NCBI GenBank assembly: GCA_025356715.1
Contig: JANXRU010000166.1
Span: 1 to 44,364, forward strand
Source of the DNA: Bacteroidota bacterium
Lineage (GTDB): Bacteria; Bacteroidota; Bacteroidia; B-17B0; B-17BO
Reading direction: 5' to 3'
Length of the DNA: 44,364 nucleotides
The translations under genes and the position numbers were made by a program. The notes beneath the pieces are model-generated. The model had not been told where the DNA came from and searched no databases. It saw only the letters and a program-made list of their open reading frames with translations. Numbering within the stretch: the first letter of the stretch is position 1; every line of letters begins with the position of its first letter. Of the stretch, positions 17,556-26,383 are shown piece after piece.

Positions 17556-19331
17556 TTAATCTTCAACTGCAAAAATTTTATGAATGACTTCTGCATTTTT
17601 TTCTTTGATAATTTTTCGTTTTAAACTCATTTTTGGTGTTAACTCGCCACCTTCTATACTCCATTCTTTATCTAAAATAGCTACTCGTTTCATTTGCTCG
17701 TATGGAGCTAAGTCTTTATTAATTAGTTTAATGTGATCATTAATTAATTTTTTTAATTGGTCATGAGAAGCCATTTCGCTATTTGTAGTCCAGTTAATTT
17801 TTTTGTCTTTACAGTAATCTTTAAAATTTAAAAAGGAAGGGACAATAATTGCAGACGCAAATTTCTGATTTTCTCCTACAACCATGCTCTGTTCCACAAA
17901 ACGACATTCTTTGATTTTATTTTCAATCATTAATGGCGCAATGTATTTTCCTGAACTTGTTTTAAAAATTTCTTTTTTCCTGTCGGTTATTTTTAAAAAA
18001 TCTCCTTCTACAAATGTACCCACATCACCTGAATGAAACCAGCCCTCATGATCAATCACTTCGGCCGTGGCTTCAGGATTTTTGTAATAACCAATCATAA
18101 CATTTGGCCCTTTAATTAAGATTTCACTATCTTCTTCTGCAATTTTAACAGTAACTCCTTCTACCACCCGACCTACAGACCCAATACGAATATTCCCTTT
18201 GCCAAAATGGTTTAAGCTAACTACAACACAAGTTTCTGTAAGTCCGTATCCTTGCATGCAAACAATATTAGCACATAAAAATATGCGTTCTAATTTAGGA
18301 TTTAGAGCCGCCCCACCAGATGCAATACAGACCAACTTGCCACCAACCCCCTCGCGCCATTTACTGTAAACTAGTTTATCAGCAATTTTGTGTTGTATGC
18401 TATATATGAACCCATTCGTGTTGTCAAGTTCATATCTATTGGCTATACGCATACTCCAATCAAATATTATTTTTTTAAAGCCAGTTAGTTTTTCGCCAGT
18501 AGTTGTTATTTTTTCATAAACACGTTCTATCAATCGCGGAACAGATACAAATATTTGTGGCTGAATTTCTTTTAAATTATCTCCTATAGTTTCTAAGCCT
18601 TCAGCATAATAAACAGAAACGCCTTTATATAAATAGAGCGTATTTACCATTCGTTCATATACATGATTAAGAGGTAAAAAACTTAATGCTTTCCACCAAT
18701 TTTTAAAGGGAACGAAATTTTGACAGGCTAAAACATTTGACACTAAATTGTTATGAGAAATCATTACTCCCTTAGGTGTACCTGTTGTTCCAGAGGTGTA
18801 GAGGATAGTTAATAAATTACTTGGCAAGATCGAATCTTTAATTGCATTTAATTTTTCTTCGTTTGCATTCCTTTTGCCTAACTCAACAAATTCTGTAAAT
18901 GATAATATACCATCTAAAGCATTAAAACTAATTACATGTTTAAGATTTGGAATATCCTTTTCAATTTCTGTGAGCTTTGCTAAAATGGCTTTATCTGATA
19001 TAAAAACAGCTTTTACTTCAGCGTGATTGAGAATAAATTGTAAATCGTGATTGCTAATTGTAGGAAAAATGGGAACAGTTACAATATTTACTTGTTGACA
19101 ACCATAATCACAAAAATTCCATTCAGGGCGGTTATTAGAAATGATAGCAACCTTGTCTTTATCTGTAATTCCAAGTGCTAATAACCCATAACTGACATAG
19201 TTTGTGTAATTAATTAAATCTGAACTATTATATTTTTTCCATTCTTTATTCTCTTTACTACATAGTACATCGTCTTTTATAAATTGGGATTTATATAATT
19301 CTAAAATATCAAAAACACGAGTCATTGTCAT
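17556..19331 (-). CDS. Long-chain acyl-CoA synthetase (AMP-forming)
   Basis: A 591-residue ANL-superfamily ligase that activates fatty acids via acyl-AMP to acyl-CoA. The P-loop is YTSGTTGTPKG at residues 178-188. Later motifs are GYGLTETCVV, GWFHSGDVG and ITDRKKEIFKTSSGKYIAP, the last holding the conserved hinge and lysine region. Length and the FKTSSGKYIAP form fit the long-chain (FAA/FadD15-like) subgroup. There are two possible starts two codons apart (19331 or 19325). It is followed closely by mutY and preceded by the methionine sulfoxide reductase gene. Confidence 0.93.
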   Translation of the reverse strand: MTMTRVFDILELYKSQFIKDDVLCSKENKEWKKYNSSDLINYTNYVSYGLLALGITDKDKVAIISNNRPEWNFCDYGCQQVNIVTVPIFPTISNHDLQFILNHAEVKAVFISDKAILAKLTEIEKDIPNLKHVISFNALDGILSFTEFVELGKRNANEEKLNAIKDSILPSNLLTILYTSGTTGTPKGVMISHNNLVSNVLACQNFVPFKNWWKALSFLPLNHVYERMVNTLYLYKGVSVYYAEGLETIGDNLKEIQPQIFVSVPRLIERVYEKITTTGEKLTGFKKIIFDWSMRIANRYELDNTNGFIYSIQHKIADKLVYSKWREGVGGKLVCIASGGAALNPKLERIFLCANIVCMQGYGLTETCVVVSLNHFGKGNIRIGSVGRVVEGVTVKIAEEDSEILIKGPNVMIGYYKNPEATAEVIDHEGWFHSGDVGTFVEGDFLKITDRKKEIFKTSSGKYIAPLMIENKIKECRFVEQSMVVGENQKFASAIIVPSFLNFKDYCKDKKINWTTNSEMASHDQLKKLINDHIKLINKDLAPYEQMKRVAILDKEWSIEGGELTPKMSLKRKIIKEKNAEVIHKIFAVED

Positions 19332-19390
19332 AGTTTTAATTTTTGTTAATCAAAGGTTATTATTAATGGATAGAAATGTAAGTTAATGAA

Positions 19391-19867
19391 CTAAAAATTT
19401 AAAAGTTCCAATATATGTGTTAGATATTGCTTATCAATTTCATCGAAGGTATTATAGGAATCGCTATCAACATCTAACACACCAATGATGGTTTTGTTTT
19501 GCGCATAAATAGGAATTACAATCTCAGATTTTGACATTGAGCTGCACGAGATGTGCCCAGGAAAATTATCTACATTATCAACAATAATTACATCATTATT
19601 TTTCCATGCGGTTCCGCAAACCCCTTTCCCAAAGGCGATTCGAGTACAAGCTATAGGGCCTTGAAATGGCGCTAATACTAAATGCTCTCCTTGTATTAAA
19701 TAAAATCCTACCCAAAAGAAGTCTAATCCAAACTTTAGTGCGGCGCATACATTAGCCATATTTGCTATTAAATCTGGTTCTGTTTCAACTAATGCTTTTA
19801 TTTGTGGCAATAATGATTTGTATTTTTCTTCTTTTGTAATCCCGATTATTTTTAGGTCTTCTGCCAT
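19391..19867 (-). CDS. msrC: Free methionine-(R)-sulfoxide reductase (GAF domain)
   Basis: A 158-residue GAF-fold enzyme that reduces free L-methionine-(R)-sulfoxide. The three conserved cysteines of the YebR/fRMsr family are in place: C74 and C84 in the PIACTRIAFGKGVCGTAW segment and C108 in GHISCSSMSKSEIVIP. The segment IIGVLDVDSDSYNTFDEID is also family-typical. Length agrees with E. coli YebR. It is cytoplasmic and protects against oxidative damage. It lies first in the minus-strand run ahead of the acyl-CoA synthetase and is divergent from the 2H phosphodiesterase gene. Confidence 0.92.
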   Translation of the reverse strand: MAEDLKIIGITKEEKYKSLLPQIKALVETEPDLIANMANVCAALKFGLDFFWVGFYLIQGEHLVLAPFQGPIACTRIAFGKGVCGTAWKNNDVIIVDNVDNFPGHISCSSMSKSEIVIPIYAQNKTIIGVLDVDSDSYNTFDEIDKQYLTHILELLNF

Positions 19868-19917
19868 TTATGTTAGTAATTTAATGGATTAAAAATAATG
19901 ATTTTTATATTAATGTC

Positions 19918-19925
19918 TATTTTTG
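19918..19925 (+). promoter_or_regulatory. -7 element before the 2H phosphodiesterase gene
   Basis: TATTTTTG matches TAnnTTTG exactly and overlaps the most upstream in-frame TTG codon (19923), which argues against that codon as start. No TTG is found at the -33 spacing. Transcription would begin at about 19930. Confidence 0.3.
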
Positions 19926-19931
19926 TTTATA

Positions 19932-20474
19932 GTGTATCATAAGTATTTCATAGCTATTATTCCACCAGAGGCTGTTTCATCAGAAATTTATGCCATTAAA
20001 AAATCTATTTCAGAAAATCATTACACTAAAGGTTCTTTGCGCTCTCCTGCACACATCACACTTCATATGCCATTTACTTGGGACGAAAATAAGGAGGAAA
20101 AACTAGTATCAAACTTAAAAGAATTTCGATTTGATAAGGAAATTGAAATTGAACTGAATAATTTTAGTTGCTTTGAGCCAAGAGTTGTTTTTGTTTCAGT
20201 TTCCGATAATTTGGTATTACATCAAATGCAGAAAAATTTAGTTCAACATTGCAAAAAACACTTACAGTTATTTAATCAAGTGGAAGATATGCGAGGATTT
20301 AATCCTCATATTACGGTAGCTTTTAGAGATTTAAAGAAACCTCAATTTCATAATGTTTGGAACGAATATAAAATAAAGAACTACACGGCTAATTTTTCGT
20401 GCGCTACATTTTGCCTATTAAAACAAGTAAACGATCAATGGGTAATTTTTAGAGAATTCAAATTTACAAACTGA
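19932..20474 (+). CDS. 2'-5' RNA ligase family (2H phosphoesterase) protein
   Basis: A 180-residue protein if started at GTG 19932 (reading YHKYFIAIIPPE). An in-frame TTG lies three codons upstream at 19923, and there is no ATG. The two HxT/S motifs of the 2H superfamily are present: H41-I-T-L (SPAHITLHMPF) and H126-I-T-V (NPHITVAF). Such enzymes hydrolyse or form 2'-5' or cyclic phosphodiester bonds in RNA or nucleotides; ThpR has RNA 2',3'-cyclic phosphodiesterase activity. The gene is alone, with its stop 1 bp from the convergent TM2-domain gene. Confidence 0.85.
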   Translation: MYHKYFIAIIPPEAVSSEIYAIKKSISENHYTKGSLRSPAHITLHMPFTWDENKEEKLVSNLKEFRFDKEIEIELNNFSCFEPRVVFVSVSDNLVLHQMQKNLVQHCKKHLQLFNQVEDMRGFNPHITVAFRDLKKPQFHNVWNEYKIKNYTANFSCATFCLLKQVNDQWVIFREFKFTN

Positions 20475-20475
20475 T

Positions 20476-20907
20476 TTAATCTCTTATCCACATAAATACT
20501 TTTCCGTTATCGCGGTAGTGCTCAAAGTCTTTTCCAAAACTGATAGTGCAAAAATCTATAAACGGCAAAATACCAAAAACTCCACCAAGGCTTGCTATAT
20601 ATGCAACTGGAACATAGGGTTTGGTGCCTAAATAAATGCGATGGAGGCCAACAATACCAAAAGGAAATGGGAACGCTAAAACCGCTGCCGTGATTTTTTT
20701 ATTGAGTCTTTGCTTTTTTTTGAAGAGTTGAAGAATAGGATTTGGTTTTTTAAAAAACTGTTCGTTATTTGTTTCAGAACTTATATCGATTATTTCTGTA
20801 TAAATGATATTTTGTGCAGAATCAACAACATAAAGTGAAACGCTTTTGTTTTCTGAAAACAAATTAGAGGTTAAAAATAATAAAACGATATATGAAATAA
20901 CTTTCAT
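20476..20907 (-). CDS. TM2 domain-containing protein
   Basis: A 143-residue protein with an N-terminal hydrophobic signal segment (about 1-18), a polar stretch, and a C-terminal TM2 domain. The TM2 domain shows the typical order: basic KKKQRLNKKITA, first helix AAVLAFPFPFGIVGLHRIYLG with the Gly-x-His-Arg turn, then a second helix and a PFIDF segment. The function of the domain is not established. It is the last gene of the four-gene SCO cluster, 11 bp after the SCO gene. Confidence 0.8.
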   Translation of the reverse strand: MKVISYIVLLFLTSNLFSENKSVSLYVVDSAQNIIYTEIIDISSETNNEQFFKKPNPILQLFKKKQRLNKKITAAVLAFPFPFGIVGLHRIYLGTKPYVPVAYIASLGGVFGILPFIDFCTISFGKDFEHYRDNGKVFMWIRD

Positions 20908-20918
20908 TAGAATTGGAG

Positions 20919-21635
20919 TTATTTTTTTTGTATTTTATTATGTTGTTCTGTATCTGAATTATCCTCTTTTAAGGAGCTTTCTTGAATAAATTCATTTACT
21001 AATTCAGCACGTTCTTGTTTCAATAATTTTATATCCGAAATTAATTTCACAACAGCAACGCTGTCTGTTCCGTCATACATGCCTCTAATTCGTTTTTTTG
21101 TATCGATTAAAATTAGTAGTTCACTATGTAAAAAGCCTTCTGGAGTCCCGTCATCTTGCAAAGCATTTACTAAATAGCTATATCGAGCCATGTCGTATAT
21201 TTCCTTTTTGTTTCCTGTCAAAAAATGCCATTTGTTTTTAATCGCACCATAGCTTTCAGCATAGCCACGTAATACTTCTACTGTATCGTGCAATGGGTTA
21301 ACCGTGTGAGATAAAATTAACACACTATCATCTTTTGCAAATGCGTTTTGTACATGCATTAATTGTGAACTCATTTGTGGGCAAATACTTTGGCAAGTCG
21401 CAAAAAAGAAATCGGCTACATAAATTTTATTTTCTATTGTTTTTTCATTAACAGTTTCGTTATACTGATTAACGAATAAAAATGGCTGAATTGTATGATA
21501 AATAGTATCTTTAGACTCCACACCGCCTATTTTTTTTTCTCCATAAATAGGTAATAATTGCAAGGTTGCTTTTTTCGTTGGGTTACAACTAAAAAACAAT
21601 AAAATTAATAGGAGTTGAAATATAGTTTTAATCAT
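20919..21635 (-). CDS. SCO1/SenC family copper chaperone lipoprotein
   Basis: A 238-residue thioredoxin-fold lipoprotein (signal ending FFSC, Cys17). SCO proteins carry copper to the CuA centre of cytochrome c oxidase or act as thiol reductases. The Cu ligands are all present: C81 and C85 in the CxxxCP motif (ATCQSICPQM) and H170 in GFLHSELLILID. The family segments YHTIQPFLFVNQ and LSHTVNPLHDTVEVL are also seen. It follows the SCO-like paralogue by 5 bp. No oxidase subunit genes lie within the window. Confidence 0.92.
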   Translation of the reverse strand: MIKTIFQLLLILLFFSCNPTKKATLQLLPIYGEKKIGGVESKDTIYHTIQPFLFVNQYNETVNEKTIENKIYVADFFFATCQSICPQMSSQLMHVQNAFAKDDSVLILSHTVNPLHDTVEVLRGYAESYGAIKNKWHFLTGNKKEIYDMARYSYLVNALQDDGTPEGFLHSELLILIDTKKRIRGMYDGTDSVAVVKLISDIKLLKQERAELVNEFIQESSLKEDNSDTEQHNKIQKK

Positions 21636-21640
21636 TTTAT

Positions 21641-22315
21641 TTAATAATGGTTTTCTATTTTGTTTTTTTCTAACATAAGGTCTTTTTCTTCTTTCAATCT
21701 TAAATGTTGGTACTCTGCAATTAATCGCTTCAACTCCGCCACATATCGCCCATCGTAATAGCCCCTCACGTGACGATTTTCGTCAATAAGCACAAAAAAA
21801 CTGTAATCAATAAAATAGGGTTTTGATTTAAAATAGGTGTAGTTTAAGCTATCAAACGAAGCCGTTTCCCAAAACGCAGTGTATATATTCTTACTATTAG
21901 AGCTCATTTTTTCAAATTCTCTAAAACAATTTTCGGAATTTAATCCGTCGCAAGGTGTTACAATAATAAATGGAATTTCTTTTATTTTATCTTTATCAAA
22001 TTGCACATATTCACTTAATCCAGCCATACGATAATTATCTTTTTTGTATGCTTGTTTAATAAAACAAATAACAAATAAAGGAAATTGATTTTTATCGAAA
22101 GTTTTAATTTTTAAATCAAACATAATATCTGTTTTTATTCCAGCAACATTAAAAACATCGTTTACTGTTTGATAGATTGTATCCTTACCATTTAATGTTT
22201 TTGTTCCGTAATAAGGTAGTTTAGAGGAATTAACGGTAGTAAATTCTAAAATTAGTTTCAGCAATGCTGGAAATAAGAGTATAATTAAAAATAGATATTT
22301 TTTGTTTTTCATCAA
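21641..22315 (-). CDS. SCO-like protein without copper-binding cysteines
   Basis: A 224-residue protein with one N-terminal membrane segment (KKYLFLIILLFPALLKLIL). It resembles the downstream SCO protein at both ends: LPYYGTKTLNGKDTIYQTVNDVF against LPIYGEKKIGG...DTIYHTIQPFLF, and HVRGYYDGRYVAELKRLIAE against RIRGMYDGTDSVAVVKLISD. In the middle the CxxxCP motif is replaced by PLFVICFIKQAY, and no His matches the third ligand (SFFVLID instead of HSELLILID). It is therefore probably a non-copper partner or regulator of the adjacent SCO protein. The relationship is inferred by eye. Confidence 0.65.
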   Translation of the reverse strand: MMKNKKYLFLIILLFPALLKLILEFTTVNSSKLPYYGTKTLNGKDTIYQTVNDVFNVAGIKTDIMFDLKIKTFDKNQFPLFVICFIKQAYKKDNYRMAGLSEYVQFDKDKIKEIPFIIVTPCDGLNSENCFREFEKMSSNSKNIYTAFWETASFDSLNYTYFKSKPYFIDYSFFVLIDENRHVRGYYDGRYVAELKRLIAEYQHLRLKEEKDLMLEKNKIENHY

Positions 22316-22336
22316 GTGTGTATTGACATGTAATAT

Positions 22337-22771
22337 CTAAAAATTTCTTTTAGAAAGGCTTTCAGATATTTTTTCTTGTAATTTATTATAAAGTAATTCT
22401 TTTTGGCTTCCTCTTAATCCAATGATGGATAACCTTACTTTATCATTGTCATTATAAGTCATAGTGAAATATGAGGAATTCGTTTTTTCTATTGCTTTTG
22501 CATCCAAGTATACAAATTGCTTGTTGTAAAATAAACTTCGTTTAATAATAAATCGATCTTCAAACACAATAGCATATGGATGGATTGCAAGCCATAATGA
22601 TTGTAGGCTTATTGCTATACCAGGCACAGCTATTAATGCTCCCCAAGGATTTGTTTGTCGTAAGATATAATAGGCTAAATAATCTAATCCTAAGCCTATT
22701 GCTGCAATAGTAGCCACAAATCTTATATTTCTTTCAAAATACTCTTTCGGTTCGTTGTCTTCGTTTTTCAC
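22337..22771 (-). CDS. Small membrane protein with PH-like (YdbS-type) tail
   Basis: A 144-residue protein with a hydrophilic N terminus, two membrane helices (about residues 18-36 and 43-62) and a C-terminal beta-rich domain of about 75 residues. The phrase VFEDRFIIKRSLFYNKQFVY resembles bacterial PH-like domains of the DUF304/YdbS type. It is the first gene of the SCO cluster and starts 21 bp before the SCO-like gene. The role is unknown, and the fold call is an impression from the strand pattern. Confidence 0.55.
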   Translation of the reverse strand: MKNEDNEPKEYFERNIRFVATIAAIGLGLDYLAYYILRQTNPWGALIAVPGIAISLQSLWLAIHPYAIVFEDRFIIKRSLFYNKQFVYLDAKAIEKTNSSYFTMTYNDNDKVRLSIIGLRGSQKELLYNKLQEKISESLSKRNF

Positions 22772-22803
22772 AATGCGAAGTTAAAAATTAAACTTCTTTA
22801 ACT

Positions 22804-22833
22804 TTTGTTTTTCGAATATTTTTTTTATACTTG
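22804..22833 (+). promoter_or_regulatory. Promoter of the lytic transglycosylase gene
   Basis: TTTG (22804-22807), an 18-bp spacer, then TATACTTG (22826-22833), one mismatch from TAnnTTTG. Transcription would start near 22839, leaving a 60-nt leader that contains the inverted repeat at 22855-22883. Confidence 0.55.
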
Positions 22834-22854
22834 TTACAATTAATTATGTAATAA

Positions 22855-22883
22855 TGTAACGTTTTGTGTTTTATTACGTTACA
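22855..22883. repeat. Inverted repeat in the transglycosylase leader
   Basis: Exact 8-bp arms, TGTAACGT (22855-22862) and ACGTTACA (22876-22883), separated by 13 nt. It lies between the predicted transcription start and the ATG at 22901 and has no T-run, so it could be an operator or leader hairpin rather than a terminator. Confidence 0.45.
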
Positions 22884-22900
22884 CTATAAAAACTACTACA

Positions 22901-24436
22901 ATGCTATCTATACTGAAACCGATTTTAAAAATAACATTATTGATGTTTGTTTTAACCTCAGGAAGCCTGTTTTCGCAAAACGGACTAACAATTTTTGATA
23001 ATCCTGTAGCTGCTATGCTTGATAGTTTAGCAAATCAAAAAGTGTTGGAAAAGGCCTTATTAAAGCCTATATATCCAAAAAGTAATAAGTATAAATTTGC
23101 TCCAGATAGTGTTCCTCGTTGCGAAGATTTTGTTTACGAGAGTCGCTTAGCTAAATTGGACGCTGTGTCCCCTTTTGATTTGGTATATAATCCTCACGTT
23201 AAAGGATTTATTGAGTTGTATGCTGTTCGTAAGCGCGAGTTGGTGAGCCGTATGATGGGTTTATCGCAATTATATTATCCAATGTTTGAGGAAATTTTTG
23301 ATAAGCATAATATTCCTTTAGAATTGAAGCACTTAGCTGTTATTGAGTCTGCCTTAAATCCTACTGCTCGTTCAAGATGCGGAGCAACTGGGCTTTGGCA
23401 ATTTATGTATCCAACAGGAAAAATGTATGGATTGAACGTAACGTCATACATTGATGAGCGTTCTGATGTATATAAAGCAACTGAGGCTGCCGCAGAATAC
23501 CTTAAGAGTTTATATGGCATGTTTGGAGACTGGCAAATGGTATTAGCTGCTTATAATGCAGGGCCAGGAACTATTAGTAAAGCAATTCGCAGAAGTGGTG
23601 GAAAAAAAACGTATTGGGAAATACGCCCATTTTTGCCTTTAGAAACTCAAGCATACGTTCCTGCTTTTATCGCCGCAAATTATGTAATGAATTACCCAAC
23701 AGAACATAATATTTATGCTTCTACGCCTCGTAAGACATATTTTGAGGTTGATACAGCTGTTGTTAAAGAACCAATGACCTTCAATCAGATTTCTGCTGCT
23801 TTAGATATTTCTATTGAAGAAATAACCTATTTTAATCCTCAATATCGTAAAGGAGAAATTCCATCTGGTGGCTTTAGTTTAACCCTACCTAAAACAAAAA
23901 TAGGAACCTTTGTTTCTAACGAAACAGAGATTTATGCAGCTATTAAATCTCAAAAACTAACTGTTGAAGAAAATTCAGTAGCAGTTAAAGAGGTGCAAAA
24001 AACACACACCGTTCGTAATGGCGAAAAAATTAGCAGCATTGCTCGTAAGTATGGTGTAACTGTTGCTGATATTAAGAGTTGGAATTACATTGGAAAAAAA
24101 GGAGTTAGAGCGGGCAAAAAGTTGATAGTTTATATTCGTCAAGATGTTCCAACACAGTCTAACACTCAATCAACCAAATCAGATGCGCCTAAAGAACCTC
24201 AAACAAACTTAGCAGTAACAAATAAGGTAGACACTACTGTGGAACCAAAAAAATTAGCAGATAACACCATTGAGTCAGGAAAATACAAATATCATAAAGT
24301 TGCAAAAGGAGAAACGCTTTATCGCTTGGCTAAGATTTATGGCATGAGCGTTGCAGATTTAACGCAGTTAAATAGTTTACAACAAAATGCTCAATTAAAA
24401 CGTGGCCAAAGACTTAAAATAAAACAAGTGTTATAG
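22901..24436 (+). CDS. mltD: LysM-containing lytic transglycosylase (MltD-like)
   Basis: A 511-residue exported peptidoglycan lytic transglycosylase. Residues 1-26 are a signal peptide (ending SLFSQ). The SLT domain (about 125-270) has catalytic E149 in AVIESALNPTARS, the GATGLWQFMYPTG motif and the AAYNAGPGTISKAI motif. Two LysM modules that bind glycan follow: about 368-412 (THTVRNGEKISSIARKYGV) and about 464-508 (YHKVAKGETLYRLAKIYGM). This layout matches MltD, though without a lipobox. The enzyme cleaves the MurNAc-GlcNAc bond with 1,6-anhydro product. It is monocistronic, with its own promoter and a strong terminator. Confidence 0.92.
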   Translation: MLSILKPILKITLLMFVLTSGSLFSQNGLTIFDNPVAAMLDSLANQKVLEKALLKPIYPKSNKYKFAPDSVPRCEDFVYESRLAKLDAVSPFDLVYNPHVKGFIELYAVRKRELVSRMMGLSQLYYPMFEEIFDKHNIPLELKHLAVIESALNPTARSRCGATGLWQFMYPTGKMYGLNVTSYIDERSDVYKATEAAAEYLKSLYGMFGDWQMVLAAYNAGPGTISKAIRRSGGKKTYWEIRPFLPLETQAYVPAFIAANYVMNYPTEHNIYASTPRKTYFEVDTAVVKEPMTFNQISAALDISIEEITYFNPQYRKGEIPSGGFSLTLPKTKIGTFVSNETEIYAAIKSQKLTVEENSVAVKEVQKTHTVRNGEKISSIARKYGVTVADIKSWNYIGKKGVRAGKKLIVYIRQDVPTQSNTQSTKSDAPKEPQTNLAVTNKVDTTVEPKKLADNTIESGKYKYHKVAKGETLYRLAKIYGMSVADLTQLNSLQQNAQLKRGQRLKIKQVL

Positions 24437-24440
24437 GAAT

Positions 24441-24469
24441 AAAAAACCCTCTTATTAAGAGGGTTTTTT
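24441..24469 (+). terminator. Rho-independent terminator after mltD
   Basis: Perfect 13-bp stem, 24441-24453 with 24457-24469 (AAAAAACCCTCTT and its complement), 3-nt loop and T-run, 4 bp after the stop codon. Confidence 0.9.
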
Positions 24470-24984
24470 TATGTTTTGTTAATTCTGCGATAGGGTTAGA
24501 TTTCATTAGTAGCTCAATAACGAAAACGATATTTTACTCACTAATATATTGTTTTGAATAATTTACATTCTATTATTAAAGACAATGAAATTAGACAAGT
24601 AACCTAATAATTAGTTTATTTTTTTGGCATTAAATACGCTAATGAACTACGTTTAAATTTAATTTCTGTTTTAGAATGGCATTGTATTTTAACTCAATAT
24701 TGATTTTAAACCATAGTTGTCCGATTAAAATTGAAAAACAGGATATGTTGCTCGTTGTGATAAAAAGCAACTCTTTGCAACTCAACAAGTTGTTCTTATG
24801 AGATTGTAAACTTAATCTACACCAAGCCACCCTGTAGTTTTTTAGAGTCTCGGTAAAGTCTCAATTTTGTTGAAGTGCAATAATGCCAGATTGAATTTAT
24901 TTATCGCTAAGTAGTAACAAAGAAATCTATTTTTGAAAGTTTTAAATTTACCCTATTGATTGAAGGAAATTGCAATGTGATAAG
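24470..24984. other. Unassigned intergenic stretch
   Basis: About 515 bp of AT-rich DNA between two terminators. It has no credible reading frame: the best one, about 63 codons on the minus strand (24639-24830), shows no recognisable motif. I see no RNA gene, IS end or long repeat. It may be decayed coding DNA. Confidence 0.4.
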
Positions 24985-25033
24985 AAAAACAAAAAAGTCC
25001 TATTCGCAACGCGAATAGGACTTTTTTGTTTTT
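24985..25033. terminator. Bidirectional terminator, 23-bp perfect stem
   Basis: 24985-25007 pairs without mismatch with 25011-25033 around a 3-nt loop (AAC). A-runs and T-runs at both edges allow it to work either way. Its main client is the minus-strand T9SS cargo gene whose stop is at 25051. Confidence 0.9.
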
Positions 25034-25050
25034 AAAATAATATGATTTAC

Positions 25051-26355
25051 TTATTGAGCAATCATTTTCTTAGTAGAAGTTTTTCCGTCTACAGTTAATG
25101 TATAATAGTATACACCTGCGGCATAAGAACCTAATTTAACAGTATGCGTTCCTGCGTTAGAAGATACTTTTTCAGAAGAAACAACTCTTCCCATTACGTC
25201 AGTAACCATAAAACTAGCAGAAGAAGCGTCTTTTGTTAATTTATAAGTTACAGAAGAAGCACCGTCAAAAGGATTAGGAACGTTTTGGCCTAAAGAAGCA
25301 CCATCGTTTTCTAATTCATTAATGCCAACAGAAGAAACATAAGTTACAGAAAACCCAATATCCCAACTAGACTCTGTACTTGGGTATCCGCATAAATTTA
25401 AAAATGCTGTTCCGCCAGAATATAATCCATAACGTTGTTTTGCATAATAATCGAACCCGCCAGAATAAGAAGTAACATCATAAAAATGATAATTACTAGT
25501 AGTAGCAGGATCAGAGTATAAATATCCAACAATACCATTAGCAGTTTGTGCAGTTCCACCAGTATATTGGTGTACAACACTTCCCGCAGCAACAACACTT
25601 CCAGGCTTGTATGTGTAAGCTACAGAAACCATATTTCCAGCAGGAATAAGTTGATTTACATTAGGAACAATAATGTAACCATTGTTTGCTGTTTTAGAGG
25701 TATCTGCAGTTAATAATACTCGTTTAAATTTTTTGTAATTAGTAGTAGGGGCTGACAAAAAAGACTTGTCTCCATGAAGTGTACTTGAGCTAATTTTTGG
25801 AGTTCTAAACTGAAGAGATGGAGTAACTGAAGAAATGGATAAAGCTTGATAAACACTTGTATTTGTAGGCAATCCCCATGCCATTTCAACAATTAACGTA
25901 TCGTTCACTGAATAATTTACTTTTGTATAGGTTAATCCTAACCAAAGTGAATCAACAGTATAAGGATCGCTAGGAGCTAACAATTGATTTCCTACACCAT
26001 CCCAATAAACAGATTTTGGATCAAAATTAGCACCGGCTTTCATATTAAAGATGTTAGAATTTCCAGTTGAACTAGATGTAACAACAGTTGAGTCCATAAA
26101 AATTGGATTTGCGTAAACATTATAATCTGTTCCAGATGTATAACTATTTAAGGAAATAACATTTGCTGCGAAAACAGAACCAGAAATATGTCCTGGACCA
26201 GCAGTAGTCGTTTTAGCAACACTATTGCTTCTTACTTTTTGATGGGGATTTGCAATGATTTGTATTGCTGAAGGTTTTTTAGCAGGGAAAGGGTTTTGAC
26301 TGTATACTGAGCTAAAAGCAGTTAATCCTACAATTGATAAATAAATTTTTTTCAT
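25051..26355 (-). CDS. T9SS-sorted secreted protein, paralogue A
   Basis: A 434-residue exported protein. Residues 1-19 are a signal peptide (ending VYSQ). The middle is Ser/Thr/Tyr-rich beta structure without a recognised enzyme domain. From about residue 345 comes a type A T9SS sorting domain: GQNVPNPFDGASSVTYKL, VTDVMGRVVSSEKV and GVYYYTLTVDGKTSTKKMIAQ at the end. The sorting domain directs export across the outer membrane by the PorE/Gld machinery. Paralogue B lies just upstream on the same strand with a closely similar tail, so the pair arose by duplication. It has its own promoter and terminator. Confidence 0.88.
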   Translation of the reverse strand: MKKIYLSIVGLTAFSSVYSQNPFPAKKPSAIQIIANPHQKVRSNSVAKTTTAGPGHISGSVFAANVISLNSYTSGTDYNVYANPIFMDSTVVTSSSTGNSNIFNMKAGANFDPKSVYWDGVGNQLLAPSDPYTVDSLWLGLTYTKVNYSVNDTLIVEMAWGLPTNTSVYQALSISSVTPSLQFRTPKISSSTLHGDKSFLSAPTTNYKKFKRVLLTADTSKTANNGYIIVPNVNQLIPAGNMVSVAYTYKPGSVVAAGSVVHQYTGGTAQTANGIVGYLYSDPATTSNYHFYDVTSYSGGFDYYAKQRYGLYSGGTAFLNLCGYPSTESSWDIGFSVTYVSSVGINELENDGASLGQNVPNPFDGASSVTYKLTKDASSASFMVTDVMGRVVSSEKVSSNAGTHTVKLGSYAAGVYYYTLTVDGKTSTKKMIAQ

Positions 26356-26383
26356 GTTTGTTTGTTTTAGTTATTAATTATTG

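Noticed and set aside
24639..24830. Minus-strand frame of 63 codons in the gap after mltD
   Set aside because: No motif, composition unlike a real protein and no promoter. Probably chance.
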